A DNA stretch of 64,000 nucleotides from SAR202 cluster bacterium. Its GTDB lineage: Bacteria > Chloroflexota > Dehalococcoidia > UBA6926 > VFHL01. Numbering within the stretch: position 1 is the first letter of the stretch; the number at the start of each line of letters is the position of its first letter. The position numbers were made by a program, and so were the translations under genes. The stretch spans positions 62,001 through 126,000 of the forward strand of contig VFHL01000004.1 in NCBI GenBank assembly GCA_009392005.1, written 5' to 3'. Positions 1 through 8,412 of this stretch are shown in pieces. Below the pieces are notes generated by a model. The model saw only the letters and a list, made by a program, of their open reading frames with translations. It was not told the origin of the DNA and searched no databases.

Positions 1-650
1 TTCCAGGGAGAAATATTATTCACTTACCAACGATGAAAACCCATGTTTTCACGACAATAACTGGGGCGATGAAAAATGCTTTTGGTGGATTGCTGAATCA
101 TAAACGACATTGGACCCATTCAGTGATTCATGAAACTTTAGTAGATTTGCTGGCGATTCAAAAGGAAATCCATCCAGGAATATTTGCAGTAATGGACGGG
201 ACATTTGCGGGTGATGGTCCTGGACCACGCGCAATGCGATGGCACGAAAAAAATGTGATTTTAGCATCTTCTGATCAAGTGGCGATTGATGCTATTGCAG
301 CCAAGATGATGGGTATCGATCCTATGTCGGTAAAGTTCATTCGATTGGCGCACGAACGAGGGTTGGGAGTTGGGGACCCTCGAGATATTGAAGTTGTAGG
401 TGAAGATATAGAAGAGGTTAATTGGAATATGCAAGCTAGCGAAGAAACTTTTGCTAGCCGAGGGCAAAAATTGATCTATTGGGGGCCTTTGAAGCGTCTA
501 GAGACCCTGCTATTGAGAACAGTCCTCGCTCCATGGAGTTATGCAGCATCAAACATATATCACAATGGATATTGGTACAATTTTGTTGGACGCCGCAGAG
601 TGAAGGCGGCGTTACAAACCCCCTGGGGACGTTTGTTTCAGAAATATTGA
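1..650 (+). CDS. DUF362 domain protein, 5'-truncated by window edge
   Basis: The open frame enters from the left edge (first whole codon at 3) and ends at 650. The in-frame Met at 33 is internal, because the residues before it (NIIHLPT) continue the DUF362 signature of a Pro-x-x-Lys-x-His stretch followed by a Thr-Gly-Ala-x-Lys-Asn segment. DUF362 proteins often accompany 4Fe-4S ferredoxin domains and are poorly characterised. No Cys cluster is seen in the visible C-terminal part, so any ferredoxin domain would have to lie upstream of the window. The segment with DGTFAGDGPGPR and the loop around SSDQVAIDAIAAKMMG are typical of the C-terminal half of the family. The function is unknown. Confidence 0.8.
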   Translation, partial: PGRNIIHLPTMKTHVFTTITGAMKNAFGGLLNHKRHWTHSVIHETLVDLLAIQKEIHPGIFAVMDGTFAGDGPGPRAMRWHEKNVILASSDQVAIDAIAAKMMGIDPMSVKFIRLAHERGLGVGDPRDIEVVGEDIEEVNWNMQASEETFASRGQKLIYWGPLKRLETLLLRTVLAPWSYAASNIYHNGYWYNFVGRRRVKAALQTPWGRLFQKY

Positions 651-728
651 ATGTTTCATTCCAATCAGATGTGTTGTTTTTAAATTTGATATCGGGATTC
701 AACAGATTTCGCTGGAGTAATTTTTAGG

Positions 729-1016
729 ATGCCAACAGCACAAGTAGGGCAAAAAGTTTTGGTTGATACACCTGAATTGCAGGAGCCAGGAACATTAGTG
801 GGCGGTAACGTAGTTGTGAACGGAATGGTGACAGAAGTCGACCCAAATAACCGTCTTGCAACGATACGTCTATCTCCGGCATTCTCTATCGGTGTTACTG
901 GAACGATCAAGAATGTCAATGAAAGTACCGATATGGTGACTGTAGAACTTGATGAACCATTGGATGGCCAGGAAACAATTGTTGTCACAGCGGAGAGAGT
1001 AGCTGTTATTCAGTAG
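729..1016 (+). CDS. Hypothetical 95-aa beta-rich protein
   Basis: A short gene starting at ATG 729, with GGAG about 11 nt upstream and no other good start. The product is acidic, lacks Cys and membrane segments, and is rich in Val, Thr and Gly in short alternating stretches. This pattern suggests a small beta-barrel, but I recognise no family. It follows the DUF362 gene by about 80 nt on the same strand and its last 11 nt overlap the 3' end of the convergent HerA-like gene. That it is a real gene is supported only by its position and its codon-like composition. Confidence 0.5.
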   Translation: MPTAQVGQKVLVDTPELQEPGTLVGGNVVVNGMVTEVDPNNRLATIRLSPAFSIGVTGTIKNVNESTDMVTVELDEPLDGQETIVVTAERVAVIQ

Positions 1017-2616
1017 GTGATTTGAAAAGAGTTTCCCACTCTTCGGGATCCGCTTGGTCATCGGTTCCAACTGGAGGAAATGCTTTATATGAATCACTGG
1101 AGCCGTATTCTCTAGTTTGAATGACAATTGGCATCGGCACGCCATGTCCAAAGATCAGAGCCTGCTGTTTGCTCTCGAGGCGAGATAGTACTCGACGCAA
1201 TTCGGTTCGCGCCGCATTTCCTGATAAAACAGCATCGATATCCCGTTCATCATCAAGAAGGCAGGAGAACCGTGTTCCTAATTGGGACATAACATCGTCA
1301 TCGATACCGCTTGGTCTTTGATCTACGACGAGCAAAGTGACTTTATTTTTGCGATCTTCCCGGGCGATTGTACCGAAGATACTTCTTGAACCGACATCAG
1401 TGTTTAGAAATTTATGTGCTTCTTCGATTGTGATTATGAGTGGTTTTTGCTGAGAGTCATCATCCATGTCTGCGTAATTCGCATGTATTCGGCGAGTCAA
1501 CAAATTAGCAACTAACATATAAGCTGCGAGGTCACGACTATATTGCCCGAACTCTAGAACGACGGTCTTGCCAATTTTCAAGGCATTAAGCACGCGTTGA
1601 ATGGATTCATTTCCTTGTCCGTCACGCATGAATTTGAATCGCTTTACGTTTTGTAGACGTCTCCACAAAGCCTGGAGGGCACCTGGATGTGCATTGAATT
1701 CATCGGCAAGTTCTTCAAAGCTAGTGGTTTCACTTTTGTCGAAAAATGTACTTAACCAGCTATTGCCCCACCTGCCTTGAAGCAGATATGTTGTTTCCAC
1801 GCCAATTTCAGTGATGTTAAAGGTTTCACCAAGGACCGCGATGTCACTCGCAGTGATATCGTCGAATCCGATCTCAACGACGTGATCTATTTGATGGCGA
1901 TGTTTAACGGAATAATTTTGGTCCAAGGTAAATACTTCGACGCGATTAGGGTAAATCTGTTTGAGACCTTTGACTGGGTGGCCTGCTTCGCTGGACCCTT
2001 GCCAGCCATATTCGTTGTCCATATCGAAAACTAAGTTAGCTGCGATTTGCTTTTGTGCAATTCCCAACAGGATTAAGCGGGTCAAGAATGTTTTGCCAGT
2101 TCCACTCTTTCCGAACACACCGCTGCTGCGCATGACAAGGTTTTCAAGGTCTAAGTGGATTCGAATTTCCATGTCTAATGGTGAACCAACATGAAAATGC
2201 TGTTTGTCTTCCTCACCAAACACTGCATTTATGTCTTCGTCAGAAGCGACTGTAACCTTGGTGAAATGGCTAGGGACGGTTTTGACCGGTTGGGGAGCAT
2301 TTGTCACTGGCTGATTTTCAATTGTTAGCATTGGGCGGACATCGAGAGAACCGAAGAACGTCGTTCCGGATAGGGAAGATTCGATTAATGGATTGCTCAT
2401 ATCAGGCGGTATTTGGCTCAATGATTGATCAATCATTTCAAGTCGGACGTCGGTGATCATACCCAAGAATCGGCGTTCAGTCCCATGGATGGTGACGTAT
2501 GTGCCGACCTTAATTTCCTCAAGGTTAGAAGATTTGTCTAGCTTGATATCTAGACCACGATCCAGTGATCCACCTACAACTAACCCGAGATGTGATTGAT
2601 TGTGTAACATGCTCAT
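1006..2616 (-). CDS. HerA-like ATPase (HAS-barrel, DUF87)
   Basis: A 536-aa ATPase of the HerA/FtsK superfamily. The N-terminal about 110 residues look like the HAS barrel (GLVVGGSLDRGLDIKL, then a VGTYVTIHG strand). The Walker A motif GKSGTGKT is at residues 169-176. A hydrophobic strand ending in IEEAHKFL, around residue 395, is the Walker B with its catalytic acid. SQLGTRFSCLL near 450 fits the later motifs. HerA hexamers translocate double-stranded DNA and in archaea work with the nuclease NurA in end resection, but no NurA-like gene is visible next to it here. The start is ATG 2616, with a second ATG two codons later and no strong ribosome site. The gene stands alone on its strand. Confidence 0.85.
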   Translation of the reverse strand: MSMLHNQSHLGLVVGGSLDRGLDIKLDKSSNLEEIKVGTYVTIHGTERRFLGMITDVRLEMIDQSLSQIPPDMSNPLIESSLSGTTFFGSLDVRPMLTIENQPVTNAPQPVKTVPSHFTKVTVASDEDINAVFGEEDKQHFHVGSPLDMEIRIHLDLENLVMRSSGVFGKSGTGKTFLTRLILLGIAQKQIAANLVFDMDNEYGWQGSSEAGHPVKGLKQIYPNRVEVFTLDQNYSVKHRHQIDHVVEIGFDDITASDIAVLGETFNITEIGVETTYLLQGRWGNSWLSTFFDKSETTSFEELADEFNAHPGALQALWRRLQNVKRFKFMRDGQGNESIQRVLNALKIGKTVVLEFGQYSRDLAAYMLVANLLTRRIHANYADMDDDSQQKPLIITIEEAHKFLNTDVGSRSIFGTIAREDRKNKVTLLVVDQRPSGIDDDVMSQLGTRFSCLLDDERDIDAVLSGNAARTELRRVLSRLESKQQALIFGHGVPMPIVIQTREYGSSDSYKAFPPVGTDDQADPEEWETLFKSPTE

Positions 2617-2945
2617 TACAATTGCATGATAAATGATTCTTGTTGTGGAATCACTATTGCGACCTGAGGCGAAATGGTTAAGCTTTTGTTGAATAGAGTA
2701 TTTGGGTATTGATGGAGTGGCTTAGATTGTGTACTGGAAATAGGATTTACAGGCGCTTACATACTCTGGTGGATGACACACAACAAAGGTAATAATATTA
2801 GGATTGTGAGTTCCAATTGGAAAAGGCGTGTTGTTTAGTCTACAAATTAACCTAAATATATGTATTATGGTGTACATACAATTCGGAGAGCGCCACCCCC
2901 CCGCTAATCGAAACAAATTAATTACCATCAGAAACCAGGAATAGC
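2617..2945. other. Intergenic 329 nt between divergent genes
   Basis: This gap separates the HerA-like gene (minus) from the desaturase operon (plus) and must hold both promoters. It is AT-rich and has a C7 run at about 2894-2902. AGGA at 2937-2940, 5 nt before ATG 2946, is the ribosome site of the desaturase. I found no convincing paired -35/-10 boxes, no tRNA and no strong hairpin. The one minus-strand open frame in it (about 68 codons) has no coding character. Confidence 0.5.
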
Positions 2946-4016
2946 ATGTATTTAATCAATGACCAATCACCATATAGATCAGTTCTCGATTCATACGTGG
3001 CAGAACAGATTCCCAAGTTGAAGACAGTGCAAGAATCAGATCTTGAGTCCATGTTTGAAAATTTCAAACCTGAAGATTTGATTTCGTATTCGAATGTTAG
3101 TGCTAATGAGTTAATTGAAACATTCCGATTGTCCTTGATTACTGAGTCTTTGACTGACCAATATGCCGATACCTATATTACTGGGGCGAAGTTGGCGGAC
3201 GCTGAATGGCTAGGGGAATACATTACAAAGTTTTGGGTTCCCGATGAGCTCGGGCATGCGGATCCTTTCAAAAATATATTGCTCGATTTTGGTTTCAGCC
3301 AAAAATCATTGGACAGTGATATCAAAGAGGCAAAAGAAACAACAGAGTATTTAGATGCGCATGAATCAGGTTTGCATCCAATTGCTTTAACAACTTATGG
3401 AATGCTTCAAGAGTGTATTACGGATTATTGGTATGAACTTCAGGGGCAATTTTTCCCAAGGACGAGTAATACATCAAAGGTGATCAGTAAGGTGAAGGGT
3501 CGGGAAGCGTTGCATACAGTGCAATTTAGGCATTTGACAGCGCTGCAATTAGAAGCCGATCCCTCGCTCATCACAGAAGTGATTCATGCGGTGAACAAAT
3601 TTCAAATGCCATCGAATCACATTCCTTTGGTAAAAGAGATTGAAGAGAAAACTCAGGAAATGATTCCCCGCATGAATGGTGAGGTCATTACACTTTTGAG
3701 GCGGATTATTCGGCACCTAAACGTTGCTTTGAATGATAAAGATATGCTTGGCAAACTTTTGGCTGAATACGCAACGTCACGAGAGCAACGATTCATCTCT
3801 CTCTTACCAAACTATGTAGTGATGGAGGCATTAAATCGCATAACCGGTGGTTATGGGTTGATTGGTGAAATCGTTTTGGATGCATTGGGTTTGACCGCAA
3901 ATGAGGCTGAGGCGGAAACAACAAGGATTGAACGCGTACAGAACTATTTCCGCAATATCATTAAGAGATGGTTGAGAGAACGCTTGGAATTAGAGGGGTT
4001 TCTTGCGAGCAAATAA
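2946..4016 (+). CDS. Soluble di-iron acyl-ACP desaturase-like protein
   Basis: A 356-aa, all-helical protein with two EXXH iron-ligand motifs, E101-L-G-H104 (in VPDELGHADPF) and E187-A-L-H190. Further Glu residues (E67 or E88, and E156) are placed as expected for the ferritin-like di-iron fold of soluble acyl-ACP desaturases (FA_desaturase_2). There are no membrane segments, which separates it from membrane desaturases. Family members remove two hydrogens from an acyl chain using O2 and reduced ferredoxin. It heads an operon with two CFA-type methyltransferases, a flavoprotein and DUF1365, so the likely role is to make the double bond that the later enzymes modify. Other ferritin-like oxygenases remain possible. 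AGGA 5 nt upstream supports ATG 2946. Confidence 0.75.
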   Translation: MYLINDQSPYRSVLDSYVAEQIPKLKTVQESDLESMFENFKPEDLISYSNVSANELIETFRLSLITESLTDQYADTYITGAKLADAEWLGEYITKFWVPDELGHADPFKNILLDFGFSQKSLDSDIKEAKETTEYLDAHESGLHPIALTTYGMLQECITDYWYELQGQFFPRTSNTSKVISKVKGREALHTVQFRHLTALQLEADPSLITEVIHAVNKFQMPSNHIPLVKEIEEKTQEMIPRMNGEVITLLRRIIRHLNVALNDKDMLGKLLAEYATSREQRFISLLPNYVVMEALNRITGGYGLIGEIVLDALGLTANEAEAETTRIERVQNYFRNIIKRWLRERLELEGFLASK

Positions 4017-5253
4017 AGTGGGCAAAAGAATGGGTTTAACAAATATCGCAAGAAAAATATTACAACGTCAAATCAACCTCTTAGGATGGCTTTTACATTT
4101 CGTTTTGCTGAGGCGTATTCGCAATGACAGGGTTTCGGTTGGACTCCCAAGAGCAGTCGAAACTAACAGTAATTCAAATCCAAAAAAATTGGTTCATTTG
4201 AACGTAAATGAGTGGTCTTTTTTCTTAGACCTCATTTTCGGCTATGATCTCGGTTTTGCCGAATCCTATATGCAAGGTAAATGGGACACCGAAGATTTAA
4301 CCGCACTTTTTAGAAATTTAAGGGCGCATTCGGATAAGAAGTCCAAGTCATCAATCGGCAACTATGCGCCCCTGAAGTTATATTCCAAATTTTGGCAACG
4401 TTTACGAGTCAGGAACACTCCCTATTGGTCGAAGAAAAATATCCATGGCCATTATGATTTTAGCAATCAATTTTTCGCAAACTTTCTCGATAAAGGCATG
4501 ACATATTCTTGTGCAAGGTTCGATGAAGATAATGCGACGCTTGAAGATGCACAAGAATACAAGATTGCTTCGCTTTTCAAGGATAGTGGACTAAAGCGGA
4601 ATGACAGGATTCTTGATATCGGTTGTGGTTGGGGACGTTTAGCGATCAAAGCGGCTGAGGAATATGACTGCGAAGTTCTTGGTGTTACATTGTCTGAAGA
4701 TCAATACGAATATGGATTGGAACGTGTTCGCGAACGTGGTTTAGAAGACCGCGTGGAAATTCTCTTGCAAGATTACAGATCTGTAACAGGAGAATTTGAT
4801 CATGTGTATTCCATTGAAATGCTCGAAGCCGTGGGTGAAAAAGGTCTCGAGGAATTTCTGATGCGGAGTCGTTCCTTACTCGTTCCAGGTGGGACATTAA
4901 ATCTACAAGTGATAACCATTCCTAATGATCGTTATGATGAATACAAGAGCAACTGTGATTTCATCCAGCGATACATTTTCCCGGGTGGTTTGTTGCCGTC
5001 GCTAGAGAAAATCAATGAAGCAATTGATCAAACAGGCCAGTTTGAGCTCGAGGCTGAAAGATCAATAGGTCGACACTACGCACGTACACTTAGATTTTGG
5101 AAAGAGAATCTTTTGCAGAATCTTCCTGTGGTGAAAGAACTGGGTTTTCATGATCGCGATATACGGCGATTTTTGTACTACTTTAGTTATTGTGAAGCAG
5201 GTTTTTTGGATCAATTGATTGACGATTATCAACTGCGCCTTAGGCGGACATAA
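4003..5253 (+). CDS. Cyclopropane-fatty-acyl-phospholipid synthase family protein
   Basis: A 416-aa protein (up to 9 residues fewer if a later start is used) with full CFA synthase architecture. It has an N-terminal lipid-binding part (about 1-140), the signature HYDFSNQFFANFLDKGMTYS near residues 150-169, and SAM motif I LDIGCGWG near 205-211. The acidic YSIEMLEAVG segment follows near 270 and the C-terminal FIQRYIFPGG near 305. CFA synthases transfer a methylene from SAM to the cis double bond of phospholipid acyl chains. The start is uncertain: TTG 4003 has GAGGGG just upstream and overlaps the desaturase by 14 nt, while GTG 4018 and ATG 4030 are alternatives. It shares the operon with the desaturase and a second, divergent CFA-like gene. 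Confidence 0.88.
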   Translation: MRANKVGKRMGLTNIARKILQRQINLLGWLLHFVLLRRIRNDRVSVGLPRAVETNSNSNPKKLVHLNVNEWSFFLDLIFGYDLGFAESYMQGKWDTEDLTALFRNLRAHSDKKSKSSIGNYAPLKLYSKFWQRLRVRNTPYWSKKNIHGHYDFSNQFFANFLDKGMTYSCARFDEDNATLEDAQEYKIASLFKDSGLKRNDRILDIGCGWGRLAIKAAEEYDCEVLGVTLSEDQYEYGLERVRERGLEDRVEILLQDYRSVTGEFDHVYSIEMLEAVGEKGLEEFLMRSRSLLVPGGTLNLQVITIPNDRYDEYKSNCDFIQRYIFPGGLLPSLEKINEAIDQTGQFELEAERSIGRHYARTLRFWKENLLQNLPVVKELGFHDRDIRRFLYYFSYCEAGFLDQLIDDYQLRLRRT

Positions 5254-6300
5254 ATGTGGTACGAAAGCCTGATTGATCGTGGGATTCTGCCTCGTGTTGT
5301 TTTGCGTTACGCCATTAAATATGGATTAGGCCGCTATGCTCGCATTGTAGAGCGGTTAACAGAGGAGGGCGTTGAACGACAACAGTTTAAATTTCGAGCA
5401 GATTGTTTAAGCAAACCTATTGCAATTGATGTCGAAATAGCGAATTTACAGCACTATGAACTACCGGATGAACTCACTCGCTCTGTTCTCGGGTCACATT
5501 TGAAATATAGCGGCTCATTTTGGAATGAACCTACACAATCCCTGAATCAAATTGAGTTTGCGACATTAGAACAATATGACATGCGGGCAGAAGTTAAATC
5601 TGGGCAAAGCATATTAGATATAGGTGCTGGTTGGGGCGCGCTTACCCTTTATCTTGCAAAAAAATACCCGGAATCTGTTATAACAGCACTGACCAATTCG
5701 TTGACGCAGAAAAATTATATTGAGAAAGCGGCTGTTGAACGGAATCTTCACAATATAAAGGTGGTGAAGGAAGATATTGCTAGGATTGATTTTGAAAAGA
5801 AATTCGATCGGATTTTCGCTATCGAAATTTTTGAACATACACGCAACGCTAAGTCATTGTTTGAGAAGATATCCAGTTGGATGAATCCAGAAAGCAAACT
5901 GTTTTTTCAAGTTTTTTCGCATAAAAAATACCCCCAAATATTCGATGATGTTGCAACCTCTTGGATGGCGAAGCACTATTTCACTTCTGGTATGATGCCC
6001 TATGTTGGTTTTTATGATGATATTCAAAACGTATTCAGGCAAGAAAGGCAATGGTATGAAAGTGGTATCCATTATCATAAAACGCTTGAATTTTGGTTGA
6101 AGAATCTTGATCAAAAAAAACCACAGTTATTGAAACGGGTAACCAACAATGAAGCAAAGCGATCAATGAATGTTCAAATTAATCGCTTTGAACTTTTTAT
6201 ACTCATTTGCTCAGAGTTGTTTCGCTACAATTCTGGCCAAGACTGGCACTTAATGAACTATTTGTACGCTCCACGTCAGATCACGGACGAAGAAAAATGA
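5254..6300 (+). CDS. Second CFA-like SAM methyltransferase (coclaurine N-methyltransferase-like branch)
   Basis: A 348-aa class I methyltransferase whose ATG follows the previous stop codon with no gap. SAM motif I is LDIGAGWGALTLYLA near residue 120. The preceding LKYSGSFW and the following TNSLTQKNYI resemble the CFA-related branch that includes plant coclaurine N-methyltransferases. It lacks the HYD-x-N-x-FF signature of its upstream neighbour, so the two are not recent duplicates. In other bacteria a methyltransferase of this sort sits beside CFA synthase, COG2907 and DUF1365 genes. From context it probably also methylates an unsaturated acyl chain, but the product (cyclopropane, methyl branch or other) cannot be read from sequence. 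Confidence 0.82.
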   Translation: MWYESLIDRGILPRVVLRYAIKYGLGRYARIVERLTEEGVERQQFKFRADCLSKPIAIDVEIANLQHYELPDELTRSVLGSHLKYSGSFWNEPTQSLNQIEFATLEQYDMRAEVKSGQSILDIGAGWGALTLYLAKKYPESVITALTNSLTQKNYIEKAAVERNLHNIKVVKEDIARIDFEKKFDRIFAIEIFEHTRNAKSLFEKISSWMNPESKLFFQVFSHKKYPQIFDDVATSWMAKHYFTSGMMPYVGFYDDIQNVFRQERQWYESGIHYHKTLEFWLKNLDQKKPQLLKRVTNNEAKRSMNVQINRFELFILICSELFRYNSGQDWHLMNYLYAPRQITDEEK

Positions 6301-7565
6301 AAATTGGGATCGTTGGTGCGGGTATTTCCGGTATGTCCGCTGCATACGAATTACAGAATAGTCACTCTGTGACGTTATTGGAGGCGCATGACCGTATAGG
6401 AGGCCATGCGAATACCATAGATGTGATTGATCCAAATGGTGAAAGGGTGTCGATTGACACTGGATTCATTGTATTCAATAGAACAAACTATCCGGAATTT
6501 TGTGCATTTTTGGAAAACATTGGAACTAAATTTGTAGATTCGGATATGTCGTTTTCATATTCGAATTATGGATCCGGATATGAATACGCTGGGACGATAA
6601 AAGGTTTGTTACCACGGTTGAAGTTTTTTGATGTTGTCAATCAGATTCGATTTCTCATGAACGTGTACAGGTATTCCAAATTATTGGCTGATCGTCGTGA
6701 GCAAATTGAGAGAAGAGGAATGACGCTCGGAGAGGCGCTCAAGCTCTTGAATTGCCCGGATTCAAGTATTGAAAACTATTTTTTGCCGATCGCGTCTACG
6801 ATCTGGTCATGTAAAGATGATGAATCTCGAGGTATGCCAGCGACGTCATTCATTGATTTTTTCTCGAATCATGGATTGCTCCAGTTACGCAACCGACCCC
6901 AATGGTTGACGATCTTAGGGGGTAGTAAAGAATACTTAGCAGATTTCAAATCAAAATTTCATGGTGATATTAAAATGGGCTTCCGGGTGAAGAAACTTAT
7001 AGTTGACGACAATAAAACAGTCGTAACTTCAGAGAAGAATGAAAAGATGGAATTTGATTGTATAGTACTTGCTATACATGCTGATGATGTATTGGATATC
7101 GACGCAAACATTTCAGATGCTAACAAAAAAATTTTGGAGAGTTACGAGTATTCTTCGAACTCAATTTACGTTCATAAAGATGTCCGTCTAATGCCTCGGA
7201 ATCGAAATGTATGGGCGTCTTGGAATTGCATTAGATCTGATGATAATTCACGCTTAACTTCAAATAAGATTGCTGGTCATACGACGTATTATATGAATCG
7301 ATTGCAAGCAATCAATTCTCCAGATGATTACTTTGTGACATTGAATCCGACAGCTGAACCGGCGATGAATAAGTTGATCTATAAAACACACTATTCCCAT
7401 CCTGTTTTGAAGCATAGTGTGGAAACCCAGACGCATAATTTTAATGTACTGAATGATAACCGAAGCGTGTTTTTTTGCGGAGCACACTTTGGGTATGGTT
7501 TCCATGAAGATGGCTTCAAATCCGGAAATATTGTGGCTGATTTGATAACCTCATTTGGAGATTAG
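6297..7565 (+). CDS. FAD/NAD(P)-binding amine-oxidase-like protein (COG2907)
   Basis: A 422-aa flavoprotein. The start is ATG 6297, which overlaps the previous stop as ATGA and places the Rossmann motif GIVGAGISGMSAAYEL at the very N-terminus. The E35-x7-GG pattern (LLEAHDRIGGHANTID) binds the ribose of FAD, and GAHFGYGFHEDGFKSG near the C-terminus is the second FAD contact. Homologues (COG2907) are recurrently adjacent to DUF1365 and CFA synthase genes. In actinobacteria and alphaproteobacteria, other flavoproteins act with CFA-like methyltransferases to give saturated methyl-branched or furan fatty acids. A redox step on the methylated acyl chain is therefore the best inference. Confidence 0.85.
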   Translation: MKIGIVGAGISGMSAAYELQNSHSVTLLEAHDRIGGHANTIDVIDPNGERVSIDTGFIVFNRTNYPEFCAFLENIGTKFVDSDMSFSYSNYGSGYEYAGTIKGLLPRLKFFDVVNQIRFLMNVYRYSKLLADRREQIERRGMTLGEALKLLNCPDSSIENYFLPIASTIWSCKDDESRGMPATSFIDFFSNHGLLQLRNRPQWLTILGGSKEYLADFKSKFHGDIKMGFRVKKLIVDDNKTVVTSEKNEKMEFDCIVLAIHADDVLDIDANISDANKKILESYEYSSNSIYVHKDVRLMPRNRNVWASWNCIRSDDNSRLTSNKIAGHTTYYMNRLQAINSPDDYFVTLNPTAEPAMNKLIYKTHYSHPVLKHSVETQTHNFNVLNDNRSVFFCGAHFGYGFHEDGFKSGNIVADLITSFGD

Positions 7566-7569
7566 GATT

Positions 7570-8403
7570 ATGCGATCAGCTGTTTTAAGAGGCGCACTGA
7601 CCCACCAACGACACCAGCCGTTTAAGCATGATTTTGTATATTCTCATTCGATGCTCTTAATTGAAATCAGCGACTTAGAGGACACACGGCGATTATCCAG
7701 GTTGCTTGGTTACAATAAGTGGAGAGTCTTTTCAATTTATGATAAATATCATCTCGCCGACAGCTCTGCAAAAGACCTTAAATCAAAAGTAGCGGAGATA
7801 TTCTTCGAGCATTCTCTTCACACGTCCAAAAACGAGACGTATGTATTAACCACTCCCAGTTTTTTTGGGTACACCTTTAACCCTGCGACATTCTATTTTC
7901 ATGTAGCAAGTGACGGGGCATTTCTAGCGGCGGCTGTAGAAGTAAGTAACACGTTTGGAGAAACTCATCTTTATAAACTTGATAAATTAGTCAGTAATGA
8001 ATCTGATCGGTTTGTATTTGAACATAAAAAAGAGTTTCACGTTTCACCATTTATTCAACGACATGGTGATTACCGATTTGTGTTTGAGTTAAATCAAGAT
8101 GGAATTTCGTTACAACTTGACTTGATACAACAAGATGAAGTTGTGATTTCTACTTGTTTTCGTGCGAAAAGATTCAGTTTGAATAGCTTAGAGTTGGTTA
8201 AATCTAGTATCGCTATTTCGCGAGTGATCCTGTTCACTGAAGCGCGGATATTGTTTCAGGCTTTTAAGCTGTTATTTGTCCGAAAGGCGCGATTTTATAC
8301 TAAACCAGATCCGTTGAACGGCACGTCGATATCACCGGTTCCGTCTTTGATAAAAAAGCTGATTTTTCCATTCAAATCAAAAAATGATTATGAACGTTCA
8401 TAA
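7570..8403 (+). CDS. DUF1365 family protein
   Basis: A 277-aa protein. The start is ATG 7570, with GGAG and AGGATT upstream, and it lies 4 nt after the flavoprotein stop. Family hallmarks are the N-terminal GALTHQRHQPFKHDFVYS, the central segment FGYTFNPATFYFH and EVSNTFGETHLY. DUF1365 (COG3496) has no established biochemistry but is nearly always next to COG2907 flavoproteins and CFA synthase. It ends the operon and its 3' end nearly touches the convergent alpha/beta hydrolase gene (9 nt apart). It is inferred to act on the same lipid substrate. Confidence 0.88.
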   Translation: MRSAVLRGALTHQRHQPFKHDFVYSHSMLLIEISDLEDTRRLSRLLGYNKWRVFSIYDKYHLADSSAKDLKSKVAEIFFEHSLHTSKNETYVLTTPSFFGYTFNPATFYFHVASDGAFLAAAVEVSNTFGETHLYKLDKLVSNESDRFVFEHKKEFHVSPFIQRHGDYRFVFELNQDGISLQLDLIQQDEVVISTCFRAKRFSLNSLELVKSSIAISRVILFTEARILFQAFKLLFVRKARFYTKPDPLNGTSISPVPSLIKKLIFPFKSKNDYERS

Positions 8404-8412
8404 ACGTACCTA

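Noticed and set aside
2722-2928. 68-codon minus-strand open frame
   Set aside because: Sits in the divergent promoter gap, has no ribosome site and no protein-like composition.
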